From positions 3,420,468 through 3,484,467 of the forward strand of contig JAHCVI010000005.1 in the NCBI GenBank assembly GCA_019096155.1: a DNA stretch of 64,000 bases, written 5' to 3'. This document shows, in pieces, positions 22,881-34,561 of the stretch. The position numbers and the translations under genes are program-made. Under the pieces are notes generated by a model. The model saw nothing but the letters and a program-made list of their open reading frames with translations. It was not told where the DNA came from and searched no databases. The stretch's first letter is position 1. Every line of letters begins with the position of its first letter. This stretch comes from Staphylotrichum longicolle. Taxonomy: Eukaryota > Ascomycota > Sordariomycetes > Sordariales > Chaetomiaceae.

Positions 22881-23687
22881 TTACTTCCCATTCCTCTCCC
22901 TCTCCTTCTCCAACTCCCTCTCCATCACCCTCCTCCTCCTCTCGGCATCAAACCTCTGCAACTCCTCGTCGTCCATAGTCGGCGGGTCAAACTTTGTCTG
23001 GAACGCCGTCCCCGGCGCGACCCGCTCGTCGCGGCTCTCCCACACGTCCTCGCTGCTCGGGCGGCCGCCGCCGTACTTGCGCTCCTCCTTGGCGGCGTAG
23101 TGCTCGCGGATGGCGGCCGCGCGCATCTCGGGCGAGTACGACTTGGTGCGCATGCAGAACCAGAAGTCGTCCCACAGCTCGGTGCAGGGCCGCACGCTGC
23201 CGTAGCGGTAGACGGCGTTCCACTGGGACCCCGGGGTGTGGCAGTGCCAGGCGTAGTCGAAGGCGTCGCGGCAGGACATGGTGGAGGGGAGGGAGTGGGC
23301 GGACATGGCGAGGGAGGCGGCGCTGCGGGCGGGGGGTTGGGGTTGCGTGGATGGGGGTTGGTGTTGTTGTGGTGGTGCTTCGGGTGTGGAGGATCCCCCC
23401 CAGGGGAGCCAGGAGGAAGATGTGGTGGTGGTTGTTGTTGTTGTCGAGGCGGCTTGGAGGGGTGGTTGTTGGGGTGGTGGTGGGGTGGTGGAGGACTGGG
23501 TGTCCTTCATGAGCATGTTCATGAACATGGCCATCTCGCGGTCGGCAGGCTCGGGAGGTGGTGTGGTCTCGGTCGGTTTGGGTGCAGCTGGCGGTGCTGG
23601 CGTGATCGAGGACGGTGCTGCCAGGCTGTCGCCTGAGCCCTCAGGCTTGGGCGACGAGGAGGAGGAGGATTGCCAGAACCAACCCAT
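22881..23687 (-). CDS. Emi1-like twin CX9C protein (DUF3128 family)
   Basis: An uninterrupted frame of 268 residues from the ATG at 23687 (MGWFWQSSSS); the longer upstream reading has no ATG. The first half is Ser/Pro/Thr-rich low complexity. The second half has CRDAFDYAWHC and CTELWDDFWFC, two CX9C motifs, then a charged helical C-terminus rich in Glu and Arg. This is the pattern of yeast Emi1 (early meiotic induction), a small twin CX9C protein required for full IME1 induction, and its paralogue. Twin CX9C proteins are usually oxidised by Mia40 in the mitochondrial intermembrane space; whether this one goes there is inference. The low-complexity N-terminal extension is longer than in yeast. 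Confidence 0.82.
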   Translation of the reverse strand: MGWFWQSSSSSSPKPEGSGDSLAAPSSITPAPPAAPKPTETTPPPEPADREMAMFMNMLMKDTQSSTTPPPPQQPPLQAASTTTTTTTTSSSWLPWGGSSTPEAPPQQHQPPSTQPQPPARSAASLAMSAHSLPSTMSCRDAFDYAWHCHTPGSQWNAVYRYGSVRPCTELWDDFWFCMRTKSYSPEMRAAAIREHYAAKEERKYGGGRPSSEDVWESRDERVAPGTAFQTKFDPPTMDDEELQRFDAERRRRVMERELEKERERNGK

Positions 23688-24506
23688 GTTGATGTGGTTT
23701 TCTCGAGTTGGAATGGGCCGTGTCAATGGAGAGACGGTGCTGTGTCGAGAGTCTCAAGAGATCGACTTGAGTCTCTGGATTGGGTCAGGAGAGGGGAAGT
23801 GAGGGGCAGGGCTGCTGTCCAGCAAGATGGTGTGTTGGGTGTCTTGCCGTCTCGACATTAAAGGGCCTGCAGCTGCAAGCCAAAAAGGTTCTATCGCGCT
23901 TCGGCCCGGCACTGATTGGCGCGTTGATTGAGAGCAGCGGTGGGGCACAGACTTGGCGTCGGAGGTGGGCCTGTCCCTGGCTGAGGGTCTACTGTGTAAA
24001 TGGACAGTACCAGTGCTGGGTCTTGTGTGTTGCAGTCATGTTGAAGTGAGACAAAAGGAAACAGATAAAACTACAGAGCAAAAGAAAGAAGCGAAAGACT
24101 GTAGCTGCAACGTCCAGAGAAAGCAATCCTTCAGAAAATCCAGCACAGGAATGGCGAAGACGCTGGTGTTCTCGACCTGCTGTGCCTGGGCATGGTCTAT
24201 TTACCGCTCTTGAGACGTGGGGCCTGCAATCCCTGGCAATGACCTCATCAGCAGGCAGGTCTCCCGTCTCCGTCTCGCGTCGTCGCATGTGCAAACTGCT
24301 GTCAACCCAGCATCAAGCACGCAGCTGAGCTTGAGATTGGAGAACCAAGGTATGCTTTGAATTCCCTTCTGCAGCACTTACTCCTCCCATCGCATCCGAT
24401 TGTCTAGGCCGAGTCGAGCTCAACTTGGTCCCTCAAGTCACTCACACGAACCCAGAGATCCAACTCATTCATTCTGCGTCGTCTCATCTCGAGCTGCCAT
24501 GAAGCA
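23688..24506. other. Divergent promoter region of the Emi1-like gene and YME2
   Basis: An 819-base shared upstream region. Nothing beyond random short open frames is seen, and no binding site stands out. Confidence 0.55.
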
Positions 24507-27257
24507 ATGATCCCGGGACGCGTCTTGTTTCGGCCGGCCACCCGGCCTGGCTTTGTAGCGCCATCTCTTGCCGCGACAACCTACGCGCTGAGGCACCGGG
24601 CACCGGCAACGGCGAGACTCGGCGGCCAACCGACACAGCTCTTCCGGAGATGCGAGAGCACTGCGGGCGCTGTCGGTAGCGACAAGTCGGGGCACATCGA
24701 CGCCGAGGCCAATGAGTCGATCCTCTTCTTTGACAGTCAGTCGACACCCCCTTGCACGAGACCGCCCGGATCTGACTGCCGCTCTAGACCTCTTCCCCCT
24801 CAAAGTCAGCTCGGTCCTGTACTGGAGGCCATGGGAGACCGACGAGCTGCTCAAGCGCTTCGACAGCACCTCCCTAAGTTTCCTCGATCCCGTCAGTCTC
24901 GTGAAGCGGGCCATCCCCGAGAGCGCCCCCATCAAGGTCACCGAGATCCTTCCGCGGTTGAAAGAAGGGGGGGCCTACGTCAAGTTCAGGTATCCCAGCA
25001 ACATGTCGGCCGCCGAGATAGAAGGTACTACTCGGAGTCTTTTCTTCTTCCCACTCCTCTTCCTCTTTTCTTTGCGTTTCATATCATGCTGACTATTCGC
25101 TAGACGAGGTGGCAAAATCTCTCCAAAATAAACCCATCAAGCCGTGGTTCAGTCCTTTCCGGAGCATCAAGACGGGCCTCGTCCTGGGCCGCCCCTGGCT
25201 TGAAGACCTCTACCGGCTCCCAAAGAGCCGCCTCAGAGTCGAGTTTGTGCCTGCCAAAGACTCGGAAACCCCTACCGAACTGTCACAGGAGTCCCTGTAC
25301 AGCTTGTTCCGCCGCTATGGCAAAATCTCCGACATTACTTCTCAGCCCCCGGACTCCAAGGTCCTGCCCAAGTTTGCCTATGTCGACTTCGTCTTGGTCC
25401 GGGATTCCATCATGGCCAGGAATTGCATGCATGGCTTTGTTCTCCAGGAAGAAGGCAGCAAGACGGCGACTCGGCTCCGATTGTCCTTTGAGCAACGGGT
25501 AAAACCACATCACATCTGGAACTGGATCACCAACCACCCGAGAATTGTCATCCCCATTCTTGCCGCCTTCCTCGCGGCATTTACCGTCGCCGTGTTTGAC
25601 CCCATACGCGAGTTCTTTGTCAAGGTATGTCTCCGTCTGGACACTTTCGGGACACGACACAGCTTAGTAACGTTCTGTGCAGATCCACGTCCAAAGATCC
25701 TTCGAGTTCACCAACAGCAGACTGTACAAGTGGTTGAAGCGGCAGACCTCAGATATCCTTGCATTCCGCAAACACAAGGACGAGGATGCCGGTCTCCATG
25801 CTTTATTCAACCACCGGAAAGATCTGATCGACTCGATTCGAAACAGCTTGCTTGAATCCGTCGACACCTTTGTCGTTGTTCACGGGCCACGCGGGTCGGG
25901 AGGCAGAGAGCTGGTCATGGACCAGGTGCTCCAGGGTCGCCGCGACGTGCTGGTTGTAGACTGCAGACAGGTGGTCGAGGCACGTGGCGAGGCCGGAACC
26001 ATACGGAAGCTGGCGAACCAGGTCGGATACCGCCCTGTCTTCTCCTGGGCCAACAACCTGAGCAGCATGGTCGATCTCGCCATCCAAAGCACCACGGGCG
26101 TCAAGGCCGGCTTCTCTGAGAACCTCGAGTCCCAGATCGTCAAGATCCTGCAGACGACCGCCGCCGCCCTCAAGGACGTGTCGCTCGCCGGGAGGAAGAA
26201 AGGCGATAAGGATGCTAATCTCACCGACGATGCCTACCTGGAGGCTCACCCCGAGCGGCGGCCCGTCATCGTCATCGACAACTTCCTGCACAAGAGCGAG
26301 GAGAAGGGCATCATCTACGACAAGATCTCCGACTGGGCTGCGGCACTGGTGCAGTCCAACATTGCCCACGTCATCTTCCTGACCACCGACACCTCCTTCT
26401 CCAAGCCGCTCTCGAAAGCGCTTCCCGATCGTGTTTTCAACCAGGTCACCCTGGGAGATCTGTCGCCAGATGTGGCCAAGCAGTTTGTGGTCTCGCAGCT
26501 CGAACCTGAAGCAGAGTCGGAGGAAAAGGAGGAGAACGGCAGCGCCCCAGCCATCAGCGAGAAGCAGCTCCGCAAGGACCTCCAAGAACTTGACGAGTGC
26601 ATCGACGCTCTCGGCGGCCGTTTGACTGATCTGCAAGTCCTGGCCCGCAGACTCAAAGTCGGCCAGAGCCCAAAGAAGGCCGTCTCCGACATCATCGACC
26701 AGAGCGCGTCCGAGATTCTGCGCATGTTCCTCCTCGCCAACAAGGGCGCCGGTGATGGCGACAAGAAGTGGTCCACCGAGCAGGCCTGGTACTTGATCAA
26801 GGAGATCGCGTCCAAGGAGAGCCTCCGTTACAACGAGGTCTTGCTGTCCAACACGTTTGCCTCGTCCACAACTGCCGGCGCCAGCAACGCCGAGGCCGCC
26901 ATCGAGAGCCTCGCCAACGCCGAGCTCATCACGGTCAAGTCCCGCTACGGCCGGCCCGCCACGATCCGCGCCGGCAAGCCCGTCTACCAGGCCGCCTTCA
27001 GCAGGCTGCTCGACGACGCCGTCGTCAAGGCGCGCATGGACCTGGCGCTGTTGACGGAGCTGGCCAAGATCGAGGCCAAGAACATCGACAAGGCCGAGAC
27101 GGAGCTCAGCGTGCTCGGCAGTCTGCCCTCGCAGCCGTACCAGGCGGCTGGCCGGATCAATTACCTGCTGGCGAAGCTCCAGAGCAGCCAGCTGAAGATC
27201 ATGGCGTTCGAGAAGGAGATGGCGGGGCTGAAGAAGGTGCTGGCCGAGGAGTCTTGA
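24507..27257 (+). CDS. YME2: Mitochondrial escape protein Yme2 (RNA12 family)
   Basis: Exons 24507-24735, 24788-25024, 25104-25624 and 25683-27257 give 853 residues, close to the family length. The N-terminus (MIPGRVLFRPATRPGF, then many Ala, Arg and Thr) is a mitochondrial presequence. A matrix domain with RRM-like features follows (LYSLFRRYGKISDI and KFAYVDFVLVRDS, about 215-250), then one membrane helix (IVIPILAAFLAAFTVAVF, about 303-320), then a P-loop-like segment HGPRGSGGRELV near residue 395 and a large RNA12/AAA-like domain ending in a coiled coil. Yme2 is an inner-membrane protein that affects mitochondrial DNA retention and nucleoid structure. The gene is convergent with MIF2. Confidence 0.93.
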
Positions 27258-27626
27258 GTCAATCCATTGTCATGCGAGCATTTAGTCTACAGGGGTTGTC
27301 ACGATGAGGGATGATTGATGGTGCGCGTTGCGTTGTCCGAGGTTGCATTGGATAATACCCTTCTCAGCCATGTAGTTGTAGCGGAAGTTCCTCAAATCAA
27401 CGAGTTTCACAAAGCATTGTGCCCTGCACTACCTCCTTCTGACTGCGAACAAGACAGGTTTGAGCCTCGCAAAGCCGCTTCATTCTCTTTGCATCAGGTC
27501 TGTCACCGTAAAGCCGACACCAAACGTAATAAAAGCACAAGCGCTCCTCCCAGCAAGTTGCCCCAATACTCCCTCGCCATTACACTCTTGACATTTACGT
27601 CATTCCCACGACCGAACCCGTGCAGG
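27258..27626. other. Intergenic region between convergent genes
   Basis: A 369-base spacer between the YME2 and MIF2 stop codons. It probably contains both 3' untranslated regions. No gene is seen. Confidence 0.6.
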
Positions 27627-29993
27627 TTAGTCCTCTTCGCTCCCCTCTTCTTCTTCTTCTTCTTCCCCTTCACTGACTTCCACCTCTTCGTCGACATCTT
27701 CCTCATCCTCGGCGGCGTCTTCTTGCGGTGGCAGTTCCACCGGCATCTCCTGCCCTTGGGCGAAGAAGATGCGCGCGGGGTGGTCGTAGTCATTTTCTAT
27801 TGTGTACTCGTTGTCTGTTCAAGACCAGTCAGCGACCACCGCTTTCTGAAAGACGGGCGGGATTGTGGAAGACAAGAGAGAAAAGAAAAAGAAAAAAGGA
27901 AAACTTACACCTGGGCACGATGAATATCCCGCCCTTGCTGATGCGGAAACTCGTCTCCTGAACGGTCACCAGCACCCGGCCAGCGTGGACAAAAAAGATC
28001 ATGAAAACCTTGCGCGAGTTCTTGAGCCGCTTGATGGCGCCCGGCGGCAGGTCGACCACGCCGGCGCCAATGAACCCTTCGCTGAACACCTTGGCGTACC
28101 GGAACTCGCCGCCCACCACCTCGGTCGTCTTGATGGCCGCCGCGCTGATGGCGAGCTGCTTGTCCATGACGCTGACCAGGTCGTTGGGCGCCGGCGGGTT
28201 GAACTCGTACTCGGGCTGCCAGACCACCACCTCGCCCGTCACCGTCCCCGGGTCGAGCTCCCACACCTCTGCAGGCCCTCCGTCATCGTCGTCGTCGTCG
28301 TCAAACCCACTCCTCCTCCTCCTGACCCCACGCCTCCCAGCACCACCACCAGCACCGGGCTTCCTCCCCCTCGTCTTGGCTTTCCTCTCCACCTCGGGCT
28401 CGTCCACCCTCACCACCTCCTTCAGCCGCGGCAGCACAAACTTGGATTTGTGCGTGCGCCCCGCGAACGCGTCCTCGGCCTCGTCCTTGTCGAACTCGAC
28501 GCGCTCGTTGCGCCAGTAGGCGAGCGGCTTGAAGGACGTGCGCCCGGAGCGGGTGCGGTGCATCGACGAGCCCGGGTCGCCGGGGGCTTCGCGGCGGTTG
28601 ATGAGCAGGCCGCGCGACTTGGGCAGGGGCGGGCGGCGCGGGATGGCGAGTTGGGAGGTGTCGGCTGCGTCGAGCGAGGGTTTGGGCTTGCGGCTCCGGG
28701 GTTTGGGCGCCGAGGAGGCGGCTGGTGGTGGGGGCTTTTTGGTGGAGGCTGCGGGTTGCTTGGGCGCCGCTGCTGCCGGCTTCTTCTTCGTGGTGGTGGT
28801 GGCGGGCTCGGCGCGCTGGCGCTTAGGTTGGGGCTCGGGCGAGGGTTCCGCAGCCGAATCCTCGTCGAGCGATCGCCGTTTCTTAGAGCCGCGGGCAGGA
28901 GGCTGCGCGGGGGCTGGAGCTTTGTCCGCCTTTGCTGGCCCGCCTCGACGACCGGGAGCGGGTTTCTGCGGCCTCGGTGTCGGCTCTTCGTCCTCTTGCT
29001 CATCGTCTTCTTGCTGCTCGTCGGACCCCTCGTCGTCATCCACGGCGGAATGTGTGCGAATGCTCGCCGCCTTTGCCGAGGCGGCCGCCTTTTGTTTTGG
29101 TGGTCGGCCGGGATTCTTCAGAGACGAAGGGACGGGCGGATCCTCCGCTTCACTTTGTGACGCTTCCGACTCGGGTTGCGGGAGGTCGTAGTCGTCGGCT
29201 TCCAGCATGACCATGGATTGCTCGACGAAGAGGTTAACCTCATCCCCCTCCCCATCGTCCTTCTCGCTGCTGTAATCCAGTGGCTGCAAGCGGTGGCCAT
29301 TAGCGGAGCCCTTGCCTCCGTAGTGACTCCCCCCAACCGGCTGCGACAGCGCGTGTGGTCCACCGTTCGCCACTGTCTTGAAATCGAGACGGCGTTTGGT
29401 CGAGGCTTGGTCGGCCGTCGGCTGGCTGCTGGATCCGGAGCCGTCGCCTCTAACGATGGCCCCGCGGGCGGGCGATGAGGAGTTGCGCGCGACTAGGCGA
29501 TTGCGCTGAGCCGGAGATTTGAGCAGCGTCTTTGCTGGTGACCGGATGCGCGAGACAGACGGGGGAAATCTACTCCCTTGTCCGTTGAGCCACGCGGCCG
29601 GGCCAATTCCGGATGCTGTAACCCGTGTCAAAGCTCCAGTCTTCTCTTGCGCTCGTTCCGTCAATGTTGGATTCTACGTACTTGCGGTGATTTCCATCGG
29701 CTCGTCGCCACTTTCAAAGTCGTCCGATGCTTCGGCTTCCCCGTCGTCAGGGTCCGACTTGCCCGGGGACGAAAAGAGGTTCTCGATGGGTTCCATGCCA
29801 TGTTCGTCGCGTACGCCCGTGTCGGGAACTGTTACACCGGTTTTCCTGCGCGCGCATCAGCAGTCCGTCGCTTGTTCTTCCAAATCCTCCCGAAATGTGT
29901 GTCGCTGACGTACCTCCCTACCACACCCAGCTCGTAGATGTGTTCGCCCTGCGGCGCGAGGGTGCGACGCGCCAAAGACGGCCGTGGCGCCAT
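27627..29993 (-). CDS. MIF2: Inner kinetochore protein Mif2/CENP-C
   Basis: Exons 29993-29914, 29845-29682, 29615-27909 and 27814-27627 give 712 residues. The N-terminus (MAPRPSLARRTLAPQGEHIY, then ELGVVGRKTGV) matches the conserved Mis12-complex-binding start of fungal Mif2. A long disordered basic middle with AT-hook-like RGRKP segments follows. The CENP-C motif RSGRTSFKPLAYWRNE, which binds the CENP-A nucleosome, lies near residues 435-450. The end is the cupin dimerisation domain (GVVDLPPGAIKRLKNSRKV, VTVQETSFRISKGGIFIVPR, NEYTIEND) and a very acidic tail. The last splice gives VPRYNEYTIEN, where a Gly-Asn pair is more usual. The gene shares an upstream region with RNH201. Confidence 0.93.
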
Positions 29994-30487
29994 GTTGGCG
30001 GTGGTGGGTGGTGGGGGATGGACAATGACGCGACAGCAATTCGAGAGATGGCCGAGCAAAGGTCGGGTGAGGTGAGATCCTCGAGATAGCTATGGGCCGG
30101 CGCAGGCCAGGGGCTGACGATATGCAAACAAAAGGGTGGAAGCCGTTGTTGTTTACTTGCCCAAAAGGACTGGCCCGGGGGGGGGGGGGGGGGATGTGCG
30201 GGTCGCGTTGTGTGTCTCTGCGGCGTGCCTGCGCACTCAGTGCAGCATTGCTCTGGATTTTGTTCGGCACTGTGTTAATGGTTGCCCCAAATTCCTCGCT
30301 GCGATTGGCCAAAGCCACGACGCGCTTCCTCTCTGCTGCACGCGTCAAGCTCGGCCCCTCCAAGACAGGGGTCTCCAATTCCACGACTGTCTGCAGCAGC
30401 CAAACGAAAAAGAACTATTTCACATTGTGACCACTTGCACCCTCTTTTTTTGGATTTGAAGAAGGAAAGACGAATACAAAAGACACC
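29994..30487. promoter_or_regulatory. Divergent promoter region of MIF2 and RNH201
   Basis: These 494 bases separate the two start codons and should serve both a kinetochore gene and an RNase H2 gene. A run of 17 G lies at 30177-30193. No cell-cycle box (such as ACGCGT) was clear. Confidence 0.6.
30177..30193 (+). repeat. Homopolymer run of 17 G
   Basis: An unbroken G17 tract between MIF2 and RNH201, preceded by CCC. It could form a quadruplex or block polymerases. Its length may also be a sequencing artefact, because long G runs are error-prone. Confidence 0.9.
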
Positions 30488-31549
30488 ATGGAAGACTCGC
30501 AACAACCCGAGAACATTGCCCTCGAAACGCCCCCCTCCGACGTCTTCATCCCCCCTTCCATCCACGAAGCCTCCCTCCTCGCCGGCGATTCGTACTCGCA
30601 CTTCTCCCCCGTGCCGCCCTCTCTCCTCCCCGCCCCCGACTCCCCGCCAGACACCACCGGTCCGGCCTGCGCGCTGGGCGTCGACGAAGCCGGCCGCGGC
30701 CCCGTCCTCGGCCCCATGGTCTACGGCGTCTTCTACCTCCCGCTCCCGCTCTCCGACCCCCTCCTGCGCACCGCCCACCACTTCGACGACAGCAAGGTCC
30801 TGACCCCGACCGTCCGCTCCTCCCTCATGCAAACCCTCTGCACCCCCGACACCGACCTGCACGGCACCTGCGGCTGGGCCGTCTCGGCGCTCTCGGCCCG
30901 CGACATCGGCGCGGGGATGCTCCGCCCGGGCGTCTCGGCGTACAACCTCAACGCGCAGGCCATGGACGCCACCGTCGAGCTGATCCGGGGCGTGTACGCG
31001 CACGGCGTCAACGTGCGCGAGATCTACGTCGACACCATCGGCCAGCCCGCCGCCTACCAGGCCAAGCTGGAGCGCGTATTCCCCACGGCCAAGATCACGG
31101 TCGCCAAGAAGGCCGACAGCCTGTACCCCTGCGTCAGCGCCGCGAGCGTGTGCGCCAAGGTGACGAGGGACGCGGCGCTCGAGACGCTGTGGAAGGCCAG
31201 GGGGAGGGTCGGTGGGGGGGAGGAAGACAAGGACGGACAAGGGGAGGAGGAGGAGAGCATGGCGTGGGGGTCCGGGTATCCTTCGGATGGGAGATGTGTG
31301 TCTTGGTTGAAGGGGAATATGCACCCTGTCTTTGGCTGGGGCCCCGAGTGCAGGTTCAGCTGGGGGACGGCAAAGGACATGCTGGACGCCGCGCCAGCGA
31401 AGGGAGGGGGTGTCAAGGTGGAGTGGCCGGTGGACGAGGACACAGACACCCATCGGATGACCGACTTTTTGGTGGCAAAGGACCAGGAGAAGGACGCGGA
31501 CGAGCTGGGGACGTGGTTCGGCACACCAGCCGGGCTGGAAGCGTTTTGA
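30488..31549 (+). CDS. RNH201: Ribonuclease H2 catalytic subunit A
   Basis: A single exon of 353 residues with a good start context (acaccATGG). The type 2 RNase H active site is visible: GVDEAGRGPVLGPMVYG holds the first Asp-Glu pair, HFDDSKVLTP follows, REIYVDTIG holds the next Asp and SVCAKVTRDAA the last. The substrate-sensing GRG of the DEAGRGP loop is intact. Eukaryotic features are the GYPSDGRCVSWLKGNMHPVF block and the late WGTAKDML segment. An acidic Gly-rich insert (GRVGGGEEDKDGQGEEEES) lies before that block and looks lineage-specific. The enzyme removes RNA from RNA:DNA hybrids and single ribonucleotides from DNA with subunits B and C. It is convergent with SEY1, 194 bases apart. 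Confidence 0.95.
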   Translation: MEDSQQPENIALETPPSDVFIPPSIHEASLLAGDSYSHFSPVPPSLLPAPDSPPDTTGPACALGVDEAGRGPVLGPMVYGVFYLPLPLSDPLLRTAHHFDDSKVLTPTVRSSLMQTLCTPDTDLHGTCGWAVSALSARDIGAGMLRPGVSAYNLNAQAMDATVELIRGVYAHGVNVREIYVDTIGQPAAYQAKLERVFPTAKITVAKKADSLYPCVSAASVCAKVTRDAALETLWKARGRVGGGEEDKDGQGEEEESMAWGSGYPSDGRCVSWLKGNMHPVFGWGPECRFSWGTAKDMLDAAPAKGGGVKVEWPVDEDTDTHRMTDFLVAKDQEKDADELGTWFGTPAGLEAF

Positions 31550-31743
31550 GCTCGCGGGGAGTGATCTGTACTTGTAATACTTTGCTGTCTCATCGGGATC
31601 GGTGTTGGAGGAGTTGGGCGTCATGATAAAGATATCCAGTGTGGCAGTCGGCGAGACTGCCTCTTTCTTCTCTTATGCAACAACAAAAACAGCTATGTAA
31701 ACCCCTGGCATCGTCCCATTATCCCCCATGTTTTCCATCACGT

Positions 31744-34561
31744 CTAAATGTCATCATCGTCTTCGATCTCCTGCGCCTTCTTTCCCTTGCTATCCAACCT
31801 GTCCATGCTGATCGGCGCGCTGCTTTGTTGCCGAGCCGGCATGGAAAGGGCCTGTCTGGCCGTCTCATTATTCTCCAGGAAGTCGCGCAGCTTCGCCTTG
31901 CCAATCTCGACTCCCTGGGTGGACGCCGCGTTGACCATCTGCAGCATCGGGCCGAGCAGATTGAGGGTGTAAGCGACATAAGTGCCGCCGCCCATGACGA
32001 GGATGAGCATGAACAGGAAGGGGTTGCGCAGAACTGATCATCGTCAGCAAACCGTCTTCACGTCAAAAAGAAAAATAAGCGAGAGAGATACTCACCCATG
32101 ACAATCTCGTTCCATCCGAGGAGGAGGAGAACGACATAAAAGTACAGCGGCACCTGGGTGATGCCGCCGATGGCGCTCCTCTTGGCCTCCACATAGACTC
32201 CATCGGCCATCTTCTTGAACCTCACCACCAGGTCCTGGCGTTTGCTCTCGCTCAGCACCATCATCTCCTCCTCGAGGCTCTTGCCCTCCTCCTCATCCAC
32301 GCCGCCGATCGGCACGAGGTCCTCCTCGTCCTCGGGCTCGGCACCAGCGGGCTGAGGGCCGACAAACGCGGGCAGGTCCGGAGGCGCGTACGTCTCGGCC
32401 AGCCTGAACCTCGCCAGGAGAGGGATCAGCCCCAGCGTGGACTCGCGGGCCCGGGTGTAGATGCCCTCGATGTCGTCCGACGGGCGCCAGATCCGGGGCA
32501 CGCCCTCGTCGTCGTAGCGGAACTTGTCCTCGAAGTTCTCGCGGAGCTTCATGAGGATGTTGCTCTCCATCATCTCCTCCTCAATCTTCTCCCGGAGTGC
32601 CACCCAGCTCTTGCGCCGCAGCCGCCACAGCCCGACCTCGACCTCCTCGGCGCTCGCCTCGAAACTCTTGGCCCTGTCGGAGAACCGCGTCTCGGCCTCC
32701 CTCACGATGCCGATGAACGAGTTCCAGACCCGGTCCCACAGGTCCTTCTCGGACGGGGGCTTCTCGCCGGTCTCGGGCGCGCCGGATCCGCCCCTACCCG
32801 ACCCCAGCTTGTTGAACTCGAGACCGATGGCGTCGCCCAGGCGCGACTTGACCCACCGCTCCACCCGGATGGCCAGCCGGCGCATCTCCTCCTTGCGCAG
32901 GCGCGCGCTGACCTCGTCGAGCTCCTTCTCAAACAGGCGATACTGCGGCTTGAAGTTGGTCCACGCGACGCCGACGATCAGGAGGCTCTGCGCCTCCTCC
33001 CTGAAGATCAGGAGCGTCTTCTTCTTTTGCTTGTCGACGATCTCGGCAAACTCGTACGCGCCGCCGGCCTTTTGGCCCGACTTGACCGCGGCGGTGACGG
33101 CGTCGCTGAAGGCGGACACGCCTGCCTTGTGCGCCGCCGCCAGCTGGGTGGTGTACAGCGCCTTGAGGCGCGCGTCGATCTTGCTCTCGAGCTCGCCGCG
33201 CTTGGTCGTGTACACGCCCTTGTGGTACCGGCTGGCCTGCGTCTCGAACGCGCTGAGGCACTTGGCGCGGGCGCCGGAGCCGGTGTTGCCGAGTTCGGGA
33301 AGGACGGTGGGCAGGCCGAGACGGGTTGCCTCGGCTTGCTGCTCCTCGAGCGGGACGATGACGGTGTCGAAGCCGACGAGGACCTCGCGCGAGATCTCGT
33401 CGCAGCGAAACTGGGCAAGGAGTTCTTGCTGGGTGGGCAGGTCGAGATCCTTGTTGTTGACGATCTGGTCCCACACACCTTCGGCGTAGACGGAGAGGCC
33501 GTCGGCGGGTATCCTCCTGTGGTACTCGGGCAAGAAAACGCCGCCCTGGAACTCTTGGTCTTTGGTGGACCGGTGGCTCGCGGTGAAGCGCGTGCTGAGC
33601 TTGTCGACCTCTTCGAGGAACTTTTCGGGCTGCAGGATCTTGTGGGGGAGCGCGGCAAAGGCAAAGTCAAAGTAGTCGTCGATCTTGGAGTTCTCGAGCC
33701 CCGGCGGCTTGGAGATGGTGGACCAGATCCTGGTAAGATCCTGGATCAGGGTGTCGCGCAGGTTGGCCAGGGGCGTGTTGCCGATGTGGTCGCGGATGAC
33801 GAAAAATAGGAGAGACCTTGTCTGTGACCTGAGGAAACCATGTCAGAATTAATCTGCAAAAAGAGAAGACATCTGCGGCAACTCACTGCCTGTCCTTCAG
33901 GAACAGCTGCAGGTTGACCTCAAACACCGTCTTGAGCAGGCCCATGTTTGCGCCCTGGTATAGGCCGACCTGGTGCTCCCAGATGTTGACGAGCAGAACC
34001 TCGCTCGTGGCCAGGGCAAAGAGAGCGCTCTTGCGCTCAAAGTCCTGGTCCTCGCCGCGTTCGCGACCGTCGGTGCCCTCGACATCCATGACCAGGATGT
34101 TGTCGGCCATGGTGGCAGCGTCACCGTTCCCGGTAGGCCGCTTGTTCTTGGACATCCATATTCCCTTGGTGGTCTGGCGGCGCTGCGTCTCAGACATGAC
34201 GCTAAACTCGGTCTTGAAGAGGTGGTTGAGCAGGGTCGACTTGCCAGTCGACTGCGAGCCGAAGACGGAGATGAGGTGGTAGTTGAAGCCCGCCGGGGCG
34301 ACATCGGTTTCGGCGAGGTAGTCATTGAGATTCGTGCTGCGAGACGGAAGATGGTGTCAGTTTCTCTATCGTTCTTGGAGAGTGCGGACGGCTTGCCGCT
34401 CAGCGCAGGTTGGATCGTAGCTGCGGCTGCGGATGTGGATGCGGATGCTGTATAGGGGCTTGCACGCACTTGAATGCCTTGTCCTCGTCGATGACCTGGA
34501 TGCCATGCTCGTAGTGCTGAGCAGTCGGCCCGTCGCCGACTGCCGCAAAATGGCCGTTCAT
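31744..34561 (-). CDS. SEY1: ER-fusion dynamin-like GTPase Sey1
   Basis: Exons 34561-34470, 34336-33887, 33828-32096 and 32033-31744 give 854 residues, the usual Sey1 length. The N-terminus (MNGHFAAVGDGPTAQHYEHG) is the conserved fungal start. The GTPase domain shows the P-loop GSQSTGKST (57-65), the switch Thr in RRQTTKGIW, and DVEGTDGRERGED. A long helical stalk follows, then two hydrophobic segments (VPLYFYVVLLLLGWNEIV and LFMLILVMGGGTYVAYTL, split by intron 3) that anchor it in the ER, and a charged tail ending in acidic residues. It is the RHD3/atlastin-type protein that fuses ER tubules to make three-way junctions. Confidence 0.95.

Noticed and set aside
27865..29160. A 431-codon plus-strand frame opposite MIF2
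   Set aside because: Arg/Gly/Leu-rich shadow; the minus strand has the CENP-C motif and cupin.
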